A DNA stretch of 64,000 nucleotides, from positions 18,479-82,478 of the forward strand of contig JASAMV010005263.1 of assembly GCA_030248065.1 (NCBI GenBank), read 5' to 3'. A program made the position numbers and the translations under genes. The DNA comes from Rhynchonema sp. JSB1_4. Taxonomy: Eukaryota > Nematoda > Chromadorea > Monhysterida > Xyalidae. Shown in pieces: positions 28,501 to 39,023 of this stretch (the stretch's first letter is position 1; each line of letters opens with the position of its first letter). Below the pieces are notes generated by a model. The model was not told the origin of the DNA. It did no database searches and was given only the letters and a program-made list of their open reading frames with translations.

Positions 28501-30839
28501 TGAGCCTTCGTCATTGAGAAGGGTCGGTCAATGGGGAGCAGCCTCACAGTCGCAACTGCGGGGTTAAGGTACGTTGTCAACTTGGAGGGTGACGTGTACA
28601 TTTATGGGTGCGTTAGGGAGAACATGTGCCCCGCCGGTGGTGACCAAATTACCACAAATTCAAAACAATATTGCTTGGATTTTGGCGAATTTTAACCATT
28701 CAGCGATTTCTTGGTTTCCAGGCAGGAATATCGGGACGAATGGCAGGAAAGAAAACGTGCTAAGGTTTCGAGATCAACGCAAAAACAAGCAACTGGCCAT
28801 AGACTACGCTGATATGAGCTGATGACGTCTGCAAAATAAAACACAAAATCTTAAAAATTCACAACAAACCTGCAGACTTGAAGACGCTTTTTCGACAAAA
28901 GTGATGGCATTTAGTCCGATCAGCGAAGCCATTTGATTGTATCGCACCAGACGCACTCGCTCGTTGTGGTCAACTGTGACCTCGGCAAATAGTGCACAAT
29001 AGGCCAGACCAGCGAAACTGCAACAGAAATACAGTCAGTCACGTCTCACAACAGAGTGACCCTCAGCCTCAACGCGGTGAACGTGAATTTCTCTACACAG
29101 TGAGTGACGGGTCTCTGTCGTTGTCAGCAACAACGGCACAAAACTATGAATCAATGCTCAGTCCCAAGCATGTCAATATAATAATGTAACAGCAGTGAGT
29201 TTTGTTAAAACTGCAGCTATACGGTGCATACTCCTTATAATGAACAGGATTCTCCCTTCTCGTTCTGTTCACGTGACTTCTTTGAATTGAGGAAATTTCC
29301 TGATGCTATTAATCTCGAGTAATGGAACTTTACAGTTATTTTCATTTGCGTCACAGCGACCAAACATAGTGAAATCCACTATAATCGGGTGGACCGTGTT
29401 GTATACAAAGTAAACGCACCTAAAAAATCCATCATACAGAAACAGTGCAATGATCAAATGAAGGCCGACCAAGTGAGCGGGCGAGGGTGCATCGGGGTCG
29501 TGGAATGGCAACCAGAACACCATGAATGACACTGAGATTAGTGGTGCTGTGTAGAGCACGTTGAGGCGTCGATTGCGCAACCAACTGTAGCCGCAGCCTC
29601 CCATGTCCTGCGATGATGATAATCAACAAACAACAAGGTAGATTTCATGAGGTATAGTGAGTTTCTAATTTCGTTGCCTCGAAAAACAAGGTCTTCCTGG
29701 CCGGATATTAGCAGAGAGCCTACCCATGATGGCGAGTGGTGGCCTGGTGTCACATCAGTGAGGCACGACGGTATGTAAATTTCTAATTTCGTTGCCTCAT
29801 GCATTCTTACAGACGCAGGGAAACTCCCGTTCGAAGTCAAAGCAGGCAACAAACTCAACACACAGTCAACAAGCCACGCAGCTGACACAGCTTGTGTGAC
29901 TGAAACATTCGAAACGCACACGAGCCAGCTGCGTGGCTTGTTGACTGTGTGTTGAGCTTGTTGCCTGCTTTGACTTCGAACGGGAGTTTCCCTGCGTCTG
30001 TAAGAATGCATGAGGCAACGAAATTAGAAATTTACATACCGTCGTGCCTCACTGATGTGACACCAGGCCACCACTCGCCATCATGGGTCGGCTCTCTGCT
30101 AATATCCGGCCAGGAAGACCTTGTTTTTTATTGAGCATATTCAGGGCATTTGAGAACTGTAAATTCGACCATGCGTTAAAATTCGCGTGAATGGACATGG
30201 ATACGAGCTATACTCTGACAATACTTTTGGGAGAAACTTTTCAAGCGTGTTGCCTGATCCGTAAAGCACACGCAACTGGCGCAGCCAGCTGAGTTTCGTT
30301 GTATTTCGCAAATCACTATACGTTAGACTTGTGTGATCGGCAGCCACGTGACCGCTGCAGCTAATACACGCATAATGCGCTTTGCGGATCAGGCAACGCG
30401 TTTGAAGTTTCTCCCAAGAGTATTGTCAGAGTATACTTTTTGCAAAAAAATTGTATCTAAGTGGTCATTAGTTGGTCATTCGTTTTGCTTGACATTTCAT
30501 CATGGCGATGCATTATTTATTGTAATTTTCTTGCCAGCATTTGTGGCATCGGCAAAACATTTCTGCCAGATTTTATATCACGAAAAAGTTGTCAAAAAAG
30601 CAACCAACCTGGAAATAGCCAAACATGGGGTCGTTGAGTGCATTCCAGACCATGAACAGACACTGCGACAGTTGAAACCAATACTCGCTGATTTGGTAGA
30701 CATTCAGGAACACTTTGACATAATAGAATGATATAACACTGCCAATTAGGCTAAACCCGAACTGACACAGTACCAATGTCAGACAGGTGTGGTCTAGGCC
30801 GAGTCGGCGACAGAGCGGTTGCAAGGGACCGCGGGACAT
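25504..30839 (-). CDS. MFSD13A/TMEM180-like multipass membrane protein, copy 1 (518 aa, 10 exons)
   Basis: Exons from 5': 30609-30839, 29420-29607, 28870-29017, 28158-28357, 27688-27898, 27251-27405, 26449-26532, 26283-26374, 26083-26172, 25504-25661. All junctions are GT-AG and phases agree, giving 1557 nt, close to the vertebrate length. Recognised by the first-exon signature FMVWNALNDPMFGYFQ with YYVKVFLNVYQISEYWF, matching the family's 'VY.I....F...E..FL.WNSLNDPLFGW', by DGFFR after a HL.GLHL segment, by LITKPAQSLGPML, and by DLIDDDMVRHKRR. It is a 12-helix major-facilitator-type protein of unknown substrate. Start chosen at MSRGPLQPLC, conserved with copy 2. Introns host a hAT-like MITE, a 200-bp-arm foldback and another MITE. 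Confidence 0.9.
26619..27016. mobile_element. hAT-type non-autonomous element with 8-bp target duplication
   Basis: Terminal inverted repeats CAGTGTAGTTCCTGG (26619-26633) and its complement (27002-27016), flanked on both sides by GACAGACA (26611-26618 and 27017-27024). The interior has alternating CCCCCTCC runs and AAATAGGCAAA blocks with no coding. It lies in an intron of MFSD13A-like copy 1 and is absent from copy 2. It shares its outer 33 bp with the element at 44026-44870. Confidence 0.9.
29682..30129. mobile_element. Foldback element: arms of about 200 bp, loop of about 45 bp
   Basis: 29682-29883 is almost exactly the reverse complement of 29927-30129. The loop includes GACTGAAACATTCGAAACGC. 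It lies in intron 1 of MFSD13A-like copy 1; both arms encode the same spurious peptide in opposite directions. It would form a long RNA hairpin when the gene is transcribed. Confidence 0.92.
30209..30435. mobile_element. MITE, TACTCTGACAATACTTTTGG family
   Basis: About 50-bp inverted ends (TACTCTGACAATACTTTTGG inward to TTGCCTGATCC) and a TA dinucleotide at both borders. The core contains CACGTGACCGCTGCAGCTAA. Same family as 9806-9945, here with longer arms. Confidence 0.85.
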
Positions 30840-31801
30840 ATCGACACCCTCTGAAAGGGTGGCCATTTTAAGAAAATATGAAATGAGATTTTGTTTTGGA
30901 AATAATTGCCAGGGCGATATGATAAATGTGGGTGATCGGTTAGGTCCGGTCTGAATGGAGTTTTTTCAATTTCAAGGTTTTCCATCTTCTAGTTTCAGCT
31001 GTCTTCAAAGTTATTTATCAACCATCTCAGTGAGACTTTTACGCTGATCCCAAACCAGAACTGTTGGAAAACATCGAAATCGACAGGCTAATGACCCATG
31101 ACCCAGACCGCATCGATCAGTTTTGATATTCGTCGGTTGCTGTGACCAAACAGCTGAACAAGTAAGGCAGCTAGAGCAAGCTTTTGGGCTGGCTGCTGCG
31201 TAATGTTAACGCAACCATGCCAAAAACGTCAAAGAGGTATTTGATACGTTTTGTCATCATGACGAATGTAACATATTGACTAAGTACGCATAAAACATGA
31301 GCTTGGCACAGTAACATTCATGTGAAACTTGTGACGTGTAACGGATAGAGATCAGGTCGGTGAAACATGAACAACTTCAATAGCAATGTATGCATAAGCA
31401 CGATCACTTCTGAAAGACACGACCTGAACACATACACAACGATCACCGAGATTAAAAAACGCCAGAATTTTGAACTGAATAACAATTTTAAAATTACACA
31501 GCATGATTGAGGCTACCCAAAATCGAACAAAACCCGTCGGTTTGAAACCGTTTCACCGAACGCAGACTGAACATGCACATGTCTCTATGAGGGCAATAAT
31601 GCGAAACATGCACAACAATCAATAATAACAACGCAAGTAATAAATATGTACTACCTTAATATACAGCGACAAAATCGCAGGAGCAACCATTTTCGGTCAC
31701 ATTAAAAAACGTTCACAAAGGTAACAGCAGTAAGCAAAGCACCACTACTTGGTCCACTGTAAACAGGTTGAACTTATACACCAGCACCGAACATCACTGA
31801 A
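30840..31801. other. Intergenic spacer between the two MFSD13A-like copies
   Basis: The segment 31140-31350 resembles 37560-37770 upstream of copy 2, and 31380-31800 resembles 25070-25503 downstream of copy 1, so the spacer is the junction of a tandem segmental duplication. No gene. Confidence 0.6.
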
Positions 31802-34800
31802 TTACGCCGGTCCAATCATGGGCAGTGATTCGACTGATTGCGCGATGTCAGCGAATTTCACCGATCTCGTGTGTCGATCGTGCAGTGAATAGCGACTCAA
31901 TATCAGGTATTCGACGACGGCAAGCACGATTGTGACCCAGCACAGAATGCCGAACATGCCTGAGCAGGTTAGATAAAAACTGATGAACTTGGTGACTATA
32001 AGCTATCCATAACGCTATGAGCAAAAGCAGCTGAGATCAAGTGAGAGACACAGGCCAGTGTCAAACTCGGTAATCGGACCGGTTCCTTATTAATTATGTG
32101 TGCGCAGGGACGGAAATGGGAACGGGTCAGAGACGCACTTGCGCACCCTGATTTTCAGGGGAGCCTCAGGGAGCCTAAATCGTGCGATTAGTCTGGCGCA
32201 TACACAGGCTGGCTGAACAATTCCAGGTTACGCATGCCTGGATCTTACTTTCTTTTGGGTTAGGTGGCCAAGGCGAGGGGAAATCGCCAAATTTCTGCAT
32301 GCCGATTCTTCCGGAAAGAATGAGTTTGCGCAGGAAATGGCGAAATTCGAAGCAGACATTGGACAAGACAGGCTTTGCAAAAGCAGCTGCGCAACTGCTG
32401 AACAATCGTTAACGCAGAATGTAATCAGACCAAAACAGACAATGACTTAACGGGATCGGTCACCTCATTTGATTTTATAGCGGCCAATAAATGATGCAAG
32501 GTCTCACGCAACGGACTAACAGCCTCTCAAATGCGACCATTCTTCTTGATCGGTACTCATGTATTCCGCGGCCGGTTTGGCCTTTTTGTATTGATCGTAG
32601 TCGTAGCTTCCTGAACATGAAAAACAAGCAGATAAATTTGCTGTATTTGTCGCACAAAGCTAAGCGAATCACGACCTTAGCAATATAATGGATGCGATAG
32701 CCGACAATTTGCAAGAAAAGCTTGACGCACCCATAATGGCGACGACCAGCATGGGCGCTAATGACTGAGCTGGTTTGGTGATCAACGCATTCAGACTGAA
32801 GATCACCGATGATATGGGCGTGCTGAAAGGTGGGGGAAAGGCGTTAGAACATAACGTGCGAAAAAATAATTAATCATTTTCATAAGCACAAACGCATAAA
32901 CACCTTCGTTTGTGTCGCACCATGTCGTCGTCGATCAGGTCCGGGAATAAAATCATGAACAACGGGGAGCAGACGAATAGTAGAATGCTGAAACATTAGT
33001 CTGCCTTAACGCTGCTGGTTAACAACCGTTCGACCGCGCTTGATCTTGGGGGTTAGCACATATAAACAAAAGTTAGACATCGTGTCACTCGACCCTAATC
33101 TGACGAGCCGATTGGTTGCTCCCTGATGTTTCACGGCCCCGTCGGAGTTTGCCGTGGAACATCAGGAAGCAACCAATCGGCTCCTCAGATTAGGGTCGAG
33201 TAATACGATGTCCAAACTTTGTACTCCCCCAAGCGGTCGAAGGGTTGTTGACCAGCAGCTTTAACCATCCATTTTGGTTGGTTTTTGGTTGTTTCACGGT
33301 ACCGACAACCTCTGCAACAATCGCAAGCTAACGAGATTCGAGCATTAGGAAGTGCAAACTTTCTGGCCAACTGAAACTACAACCGCTACAAAGCGAATAC
33401 TGATCTGTTTAAAATTACCAAACAAACCGGTACGAGCCCGCTGATCATATGTACCGTTATAACAAGGGCCGGTAGTAAGTTAACACGTGGATACAAAAGT
33501 AGATGAGAGCTTGCCATCAGCTAGTTTCTAATAAAAAGTCACATTTTTTGAAATTTCTGACAATGCCCAGATTGGTTAGATGTGCGAGGACAACGACGTA
33601 ACATTTGTGCCCGCACTTATCTGCAGAAAACACATGTGCAAGGAAACAGAGAGGGGCCCCAAAAAAAGAGAAAAAAAAAAACAAAAAAAAAAAAAAAAAA
33701 TAAATTTCTATTCACTAAAAAACACACACACAATACATGACATTTGTTAAACCGGTCAAAAACAACTTTCGCGGGCAGTTTTTGGATAAATGAGACTGCA
33801 ATTGAATTTGAAACAACAGCCCCTTCCTCATCATGCTTTTGGCACTAAAACCCTGACCCAACCCACATAGCAACGCACCTTTCCAAAAACATATAGAGCA
33901 TAATAATGATGGGATAATGTCTGCCGATCATGTACATAACGACCGTTAGTGCCACGCTGACACACAACAGACGGCGGAATACCGTATACGGGCCGAGACG
34001 CTCCAGCACACTGCCGAACAGAATCACGCAAAGCTGCAACAATTGTTTGAATTTCAAAATTCACAAGATCTGGATTGGGATTGCATTTCAAAATTTACGG
34101 GATCGCGATAAATTAATAACTGAATGAAAAGGATAGATTGAAAAGGGGATAGATCTCGCAGGCGGATAAGCGGGTACCCCAGATTAGTAACCAACAGTTC
34201 TGGTTCTGGCTTTTTTGGACCCGACATCCGACATGGCACAAATCATCAGCTTTGCTCAAATGAGAAATTTTCACAAAATACTTCAAGGCGCAGAAAGTAT
34301 TGTTTCGGTGTTGATTTTGTTCAAGCACATATGCATTGAACAAACAGTGCCAAAAAGTTGCAGAACTGAGCAAAATGTGGCTTGTTTGTATTTTTCGCAC
34401 TGTCGGGCTTTTATTTTCTAAAGTTGCGTATCGGGTTTCTTGAAGGTGTAGGTGTCGGAGGCCGGATCCCGATCCCTGAACAGTTCGCAACAAGAATCGC
34501 CAAAAACCAAAAAATAAGATGAGCAGTTAATTGTGACAGATCACCGCTGGCAACTGCAATATCACAAACCTGAGGAAAGACACTATTGACCCAGTAGAAG
34601 AGACTGATTTGCCATGAGCCCAACGGCAGTATGTGTCGTGGAATGAGTCCCTCAGTGAAAATGGCGGCAAAACTGCCGTGCACTGTGGTGCGTACAATGT
34701 GGAAGAAGTTGGTCCAGGTCACATAATGGAAATTCGGCTCAGTCATCACTTGTTTGGTTAGATGGAACACATCAGACCAGCTGCAAACAAACAGTTGCTG

Positions 34801-36683
34801 TCAACGGAGATCAACGGGTTTCTGTGTCTCCAAAAATTTGAACTGACGAGCGAGTTTCTAAAGGTTTTATCATATCCCCCGGTTCAACGTGCTGTCGCTT
34901 GGCCAGCCGTGTGCTGAGACGTCGTTCGGTGTGACCCAGCCAGGTTGCGATCCAAGCATACCCTCCACAAAATAGCCTCGAGTTTCGTTCAGCATCGTGG
35001 GACTTCCCACCGTCACCAACAGGCTCTTTCAATTTTCTACGAGTTTGCAATGAGCCAGATTTTGGCACATGAGTCAGCAGAATGAGCCAGTTAGCCATCC
35101 CAGGAAGCACTCTCCAAAAATAACAAACAGGCAAAAATCAAAAATTTTCGCGCTTCTATATGTTTGAAATAGCACTGATCTGAACTGATCATTTCTCAGC
35201 AATTCTTGGTGTGAAACACACGTTATAGCGGCACACAGAATTTCTCTTCTCGGACATCAAGGTGGTTGTCCAAAAAGGGCGCTTTTTGGAGGAAACTTGA
35301 GCAAAAATCGCAGGGATAAAAAGGAACATTTCAGAGGTTATACTTGCGTGAGCAAACCATTTGCAGCACCTTGGAAGCAAAAATGCTCGATTTTAACGCT
35401 TTTCGAAAAAAAAATCTTAGGTCGGTCACCACCATACCAGATACCCATACGCCTGGGCGAAAAAAGAAGGTAGCGGATATCAAATCGAGCCGACAACATC
35501 GACTAACGTTTCGTACTGTTGAGCAACGGTGGCGGTGGACGAGACAGATTGTGAAACATCAACATTTGTTTGTTTATTCAAATTCTGCGACGATGCGACG
35601 GAATGCACTTGAGCAATTGAATCCTTGGCGTAGAGTCCCGTATAGACGAAGGCACATATTGATATGCACATCAGCAGCAGCGTCGCCATGCGGAAACTGG
35701 TCATGTCCTGCAGATTGCGATTATTGGTTGGATGGACGGGAAATGTTTCGCCAAATAGGTACGTTTTAGCGAGTTTTACTAGCAAAAAAACAAAACCAAA
35801 ATCAGATGCTTCTGAAAAACATGAAAATAAATAACTGTTCTTTGTCCTTGTTAATACAGTGCCCTTTCCTCCAAAAACGAAAATAAAAAGATCCAAAAAA
35901 TTTAGCAGAATGAACCTGCAGACTTGAAGACGCTTTTTCTACAAAAGGGACCGCGTTGAGTCCGATCAGCGAAGCCATTTGATTGTATCGCACCAGACGC
36001 ACTCGCTCGTTGTGGTCAACTGTGACCTCGGCAAATAGTGCACAATAGGCCAGACCAGCGAAACTGCAAATATTTTCAAACTTGGCCATCGCATTAGATC
36101 TACCACGGTCACGTGACTTTTTACCTCAGATTCTTTGAAATTTACGACACCACCAACAACTGGGAATAACGTAAACGTTGTTTATTGGTAGAATTTCCAC
36201 GACGATTGAAACAGCTTTATGCACTCGTCCACATCAGTGGGAAATGTCGAAATTTTCAGAATGCAAAAATTTACATGACCGAGCGGCGAGCGACACAGAT
36301 TACCATCACCGCATCTGATCACAAAGTTCCGTACAAAAGTAAACAATATCCAAACGCACCTAAGGAATCCGTCATGAAGAAATAGTGCGATGATCAAATG
36401 TAGGCCGACCAAGTGAGCGGGCGAGGGTGCATCGGGGTCGTGGAATGGCAACCAGAATATCATGAATGACACTGAGAACAGTGGTGTTGTGTAAAGCAGG
36501 CTCAGACGTCGATTGCGCAGCCAACCGTAGCCGCAGCCACCCATGTCCTGTGACGGTCAGGTGATCACAATCATCCATTTTGATGTTACGAATCACAGCT
36601 TTTCCTCTCACTGTCCCTTTGCTGGCATCCTGTGTTGGTTTTGACTGGGAGGAGGTGACTTTGATTAGGCGTGCAATCATTTT

Positions 36684-36718
<35 letters not shown>

Positions 36719-37249
36719 TTGTCCATGGAATAGACCAGCAGCCACTCACGTGCACACTTGCCGTAAGGTACGCGCGCGTGTTATGCTTATACATTGACAT
36801 TTTTAACACATGGCCAGTTGGCTGAGGCAGGTTTACGGATGGAAGAACTATATGTACAAGTCATTATTGTCAGGTTGATGGTAGGATAGCATCGAGAACA
36901 CCACTCCGATCAGCTAGCTTACAAATACACACAAAACAAATGCACGAATGCCACGCCGATTGTCGCACACTGACCTACTGTCAGAGCCATAAAGCAGATG
37001 TAGAAAAAATCGACCAACTTGAACATAACCAAACATGGGGTCATTGAGTGCATTCCACACCATGAACAGACACTGCGACAGTTGAAACCAATACTCGCTG
37101 ATTTGATAGACATTCAGGAACACTTTGACATAATAGAATGATACGACACTGCCAATCAGGTTAAACCCGAAATTACACAGCACCAAAGCTAAACAGGTGT
37201 GGTCCAGGCCGAGTCGGCGACAGAGCGGTTGAAGCGGAGCGTGCGACAT
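31802..37249 (-). CDS. MFSD13A/TMEM180-like multipass membrane protein, copy 2 (518 aa, 10 exons)
   Basis: Exons: 37019-37249, 36360-36547, 35916-36063, 35508-35707, 34570-34780, 33879-34033, 32904-32987, 32731-32822, 32521-32610, 31802-31959. Every exon has exactly the same length as in copy 1 and the frame is intact, so it is probably functional. Exon sequences are highly similar (the penultimate exon is nearly identical), whereas introns differ in length and insertions. Small coding differences include FGYVQ for FGYFQ at the end of exon 1 and the C-terminal PMIGPA instead of PMIEPT. Together with copy 1 it forms a head-to-tail tandem pair. Confidence 0.9.
33069..33220. mobile_element. Palindromic element carrying the TGATGTTTCA motif at its centre
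   Basis: Arms of about 65 bp (left core CGAGCCGATTGGTTGCT, right its complement) surround a short loop. Each inner arm end carries CTGATGTTTCACGGC or its near complement (GCCGTGGAACATCAG). Lies in an intron of MFSD13A-like copy 2. Confidence 0.85.
33650..33710. repeat. A-rich low-complexity run
   Basis: About 50 bases almost entirely A with few G/C; could be a simple repeat or the tail of an old retroposon. In an intron of MFSD13A-like copy 2. Confidence 0.6.
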
Positions 37250-39023
37250 GTCGATGCAATCTGAAAACGTGGCTATTTTAAGAAAAATATGGATGTGCGA
37301 TTTTGTTTTAGAAATAAGTTCCGAGGGCCGACATGAAATTTTGGCATATATTCGGTCCGGTTGGGTCTTGGTGGAATTTTTTAAGATCAAGACTTTCCAA
37401 ATACTGCTTCCAGCCAGTTTCAAGGCTTATTGACTCAGAACTGTTTTTACGCTCTGGACCGAACTCAGAACCATCGGAAAAGCTTGAAATCTTCACGTCA
37501 AAAAGACACAAGACCAAGATTGCACCAATTAAGTCTGATATCGGTCTGTTTCTGACAAAATAGCTGAACAAGTAGTGAAGGTAGAGCAAGCTCTTGAGCT
37601 GGCTGCTGCGTGATTTCTAACGCAAACATGGTGAAACATATCAAAGATTACGTACTACGTTTTATAATCAGAATAAATGTAACAAAATGACTAAATAGTA
37701 TTTGGTAAATACGCACATAACGTGAGCTTGGCTCAGTAACAGTCATGTAAAACTTGTGGCGTGTAAACTGAGAGAGATCAGGCGAAAACTGGCAGTATTA
37801 ACGTAACAAAAGAAAAGACAGAGTTCGGGGAATGCACCTTATAATTAGATGAAAAGAAATGCATGATTTTCTCCAAAAATAGCTACAACAAAGACGAAAG
37901 AGAAAGACAAAAAGTCGAAGACAACAAAGGTTAAACGCAAATGTCAAATGTAGCGTACAAAATATCCAAGTCCACTGATGCGAATACGCATACAAGTGAA
38001 ACGGAATATAGAAGCCCACGCGCAACATAACATGGCTTGGCATTTGGCAAATCTATGTGCATGATGTTGTGTGTGTTTACAAGAGTTTGTTTTGTATCAA
38101 TACACGCAACAAACTACGTACAGACTTGGCAGAAACCGTTAAAAAGCGAGAGTATTATTATTATTAAGTTAAAAAAACAGACGATATCAACGTGCACAAA
38201 TGAAGTCATGGTAAACGCAGTCTAGCCGCTGACGTCACCGCCGCCGAATCTACAGTATGCTAAAGGCCGAGACAATTCGCCAGTGCTCGACTTATGTAGA
38301 CATGGAGCGATCTTCAGCTTCACGGCCACGCAGCTAAGGGCTCTGCGAGCTGTTAGCTCTGGGGGATACAATTTTATAACACAGGGAATTGTTATTCGGG
38401 TCACAGTTTGAGTTTGGTTTGCACCACTAATTTTGTCCAGCGTAAAGGTTGCTCTTTTAATGAACATCGTTTACGCTGGTCGAAATTAGTCGTGCAACTT
38501 TATCCCAAACTGTGACTTAATAAACGCGTCCATGCGTTATAAAATTGAAGTTCTTTAGAGCCAATGGCTCACAGGGCACTCGGCTGCGCGAAGCAGTCTG
38601 AAACCTTGAACTAAACAAAGATAACTATGTCTAGGTTGAGAAACAGTGGATGGCTGGGACTGGGACTCATGTATACTGTAGCGGCGGTGATGCCAGCGGC
38701 TAGATTGCCTTCAACAGAAGTAATGTACAGTACAAAAAAATCAACTGACACCTTACTTTACTTACAATCAAAGTCAAACTGACAGGTTACTTACAATCAA
38801 AGTCAATTATTTGCATGAACCAATAAAATACAACATGAGTGAAAACAAAGACCTCAGGTCCAGTCGAATCGAATAGTTGAAATAGCTCGTTAATTTGAAA
38901 CACAAAGTGTTAGGTACGAAATATTACCGTACAATCCGCTCACTCTTCGCTGTTGCGAATAGCATATAAAATAACAATAAATAAGAAATTCCACTCCCAA
39001 TGAAACGTCACGTCGTCTATGAC
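37250..39023. other. Intergenic region with one MITE-like inverted repeat (38400-38518)
   Basis: At 38400-38448 and 38466-38518 lie imperfect inverted arms beginning GTCACAGTTTG and containing the CTGGTCGAAATTAG block, which recurs near 50594. No gene supported. Confidence 0.5.

Noticed and set aside
29538..30134. Two similar ORFs on opposite strands (157 aa and 61 aa)
   Set aside because: They are the two arms of the foldback palindrome read in opposite directions.
34811..35134. 107-aa minus ORF in an intron of MFSD13A-like copy 2
   Set aside because: Looks mildly protein-like but has no splice context or recognised motif and no counterpart in copy 1; probably transposon remains.
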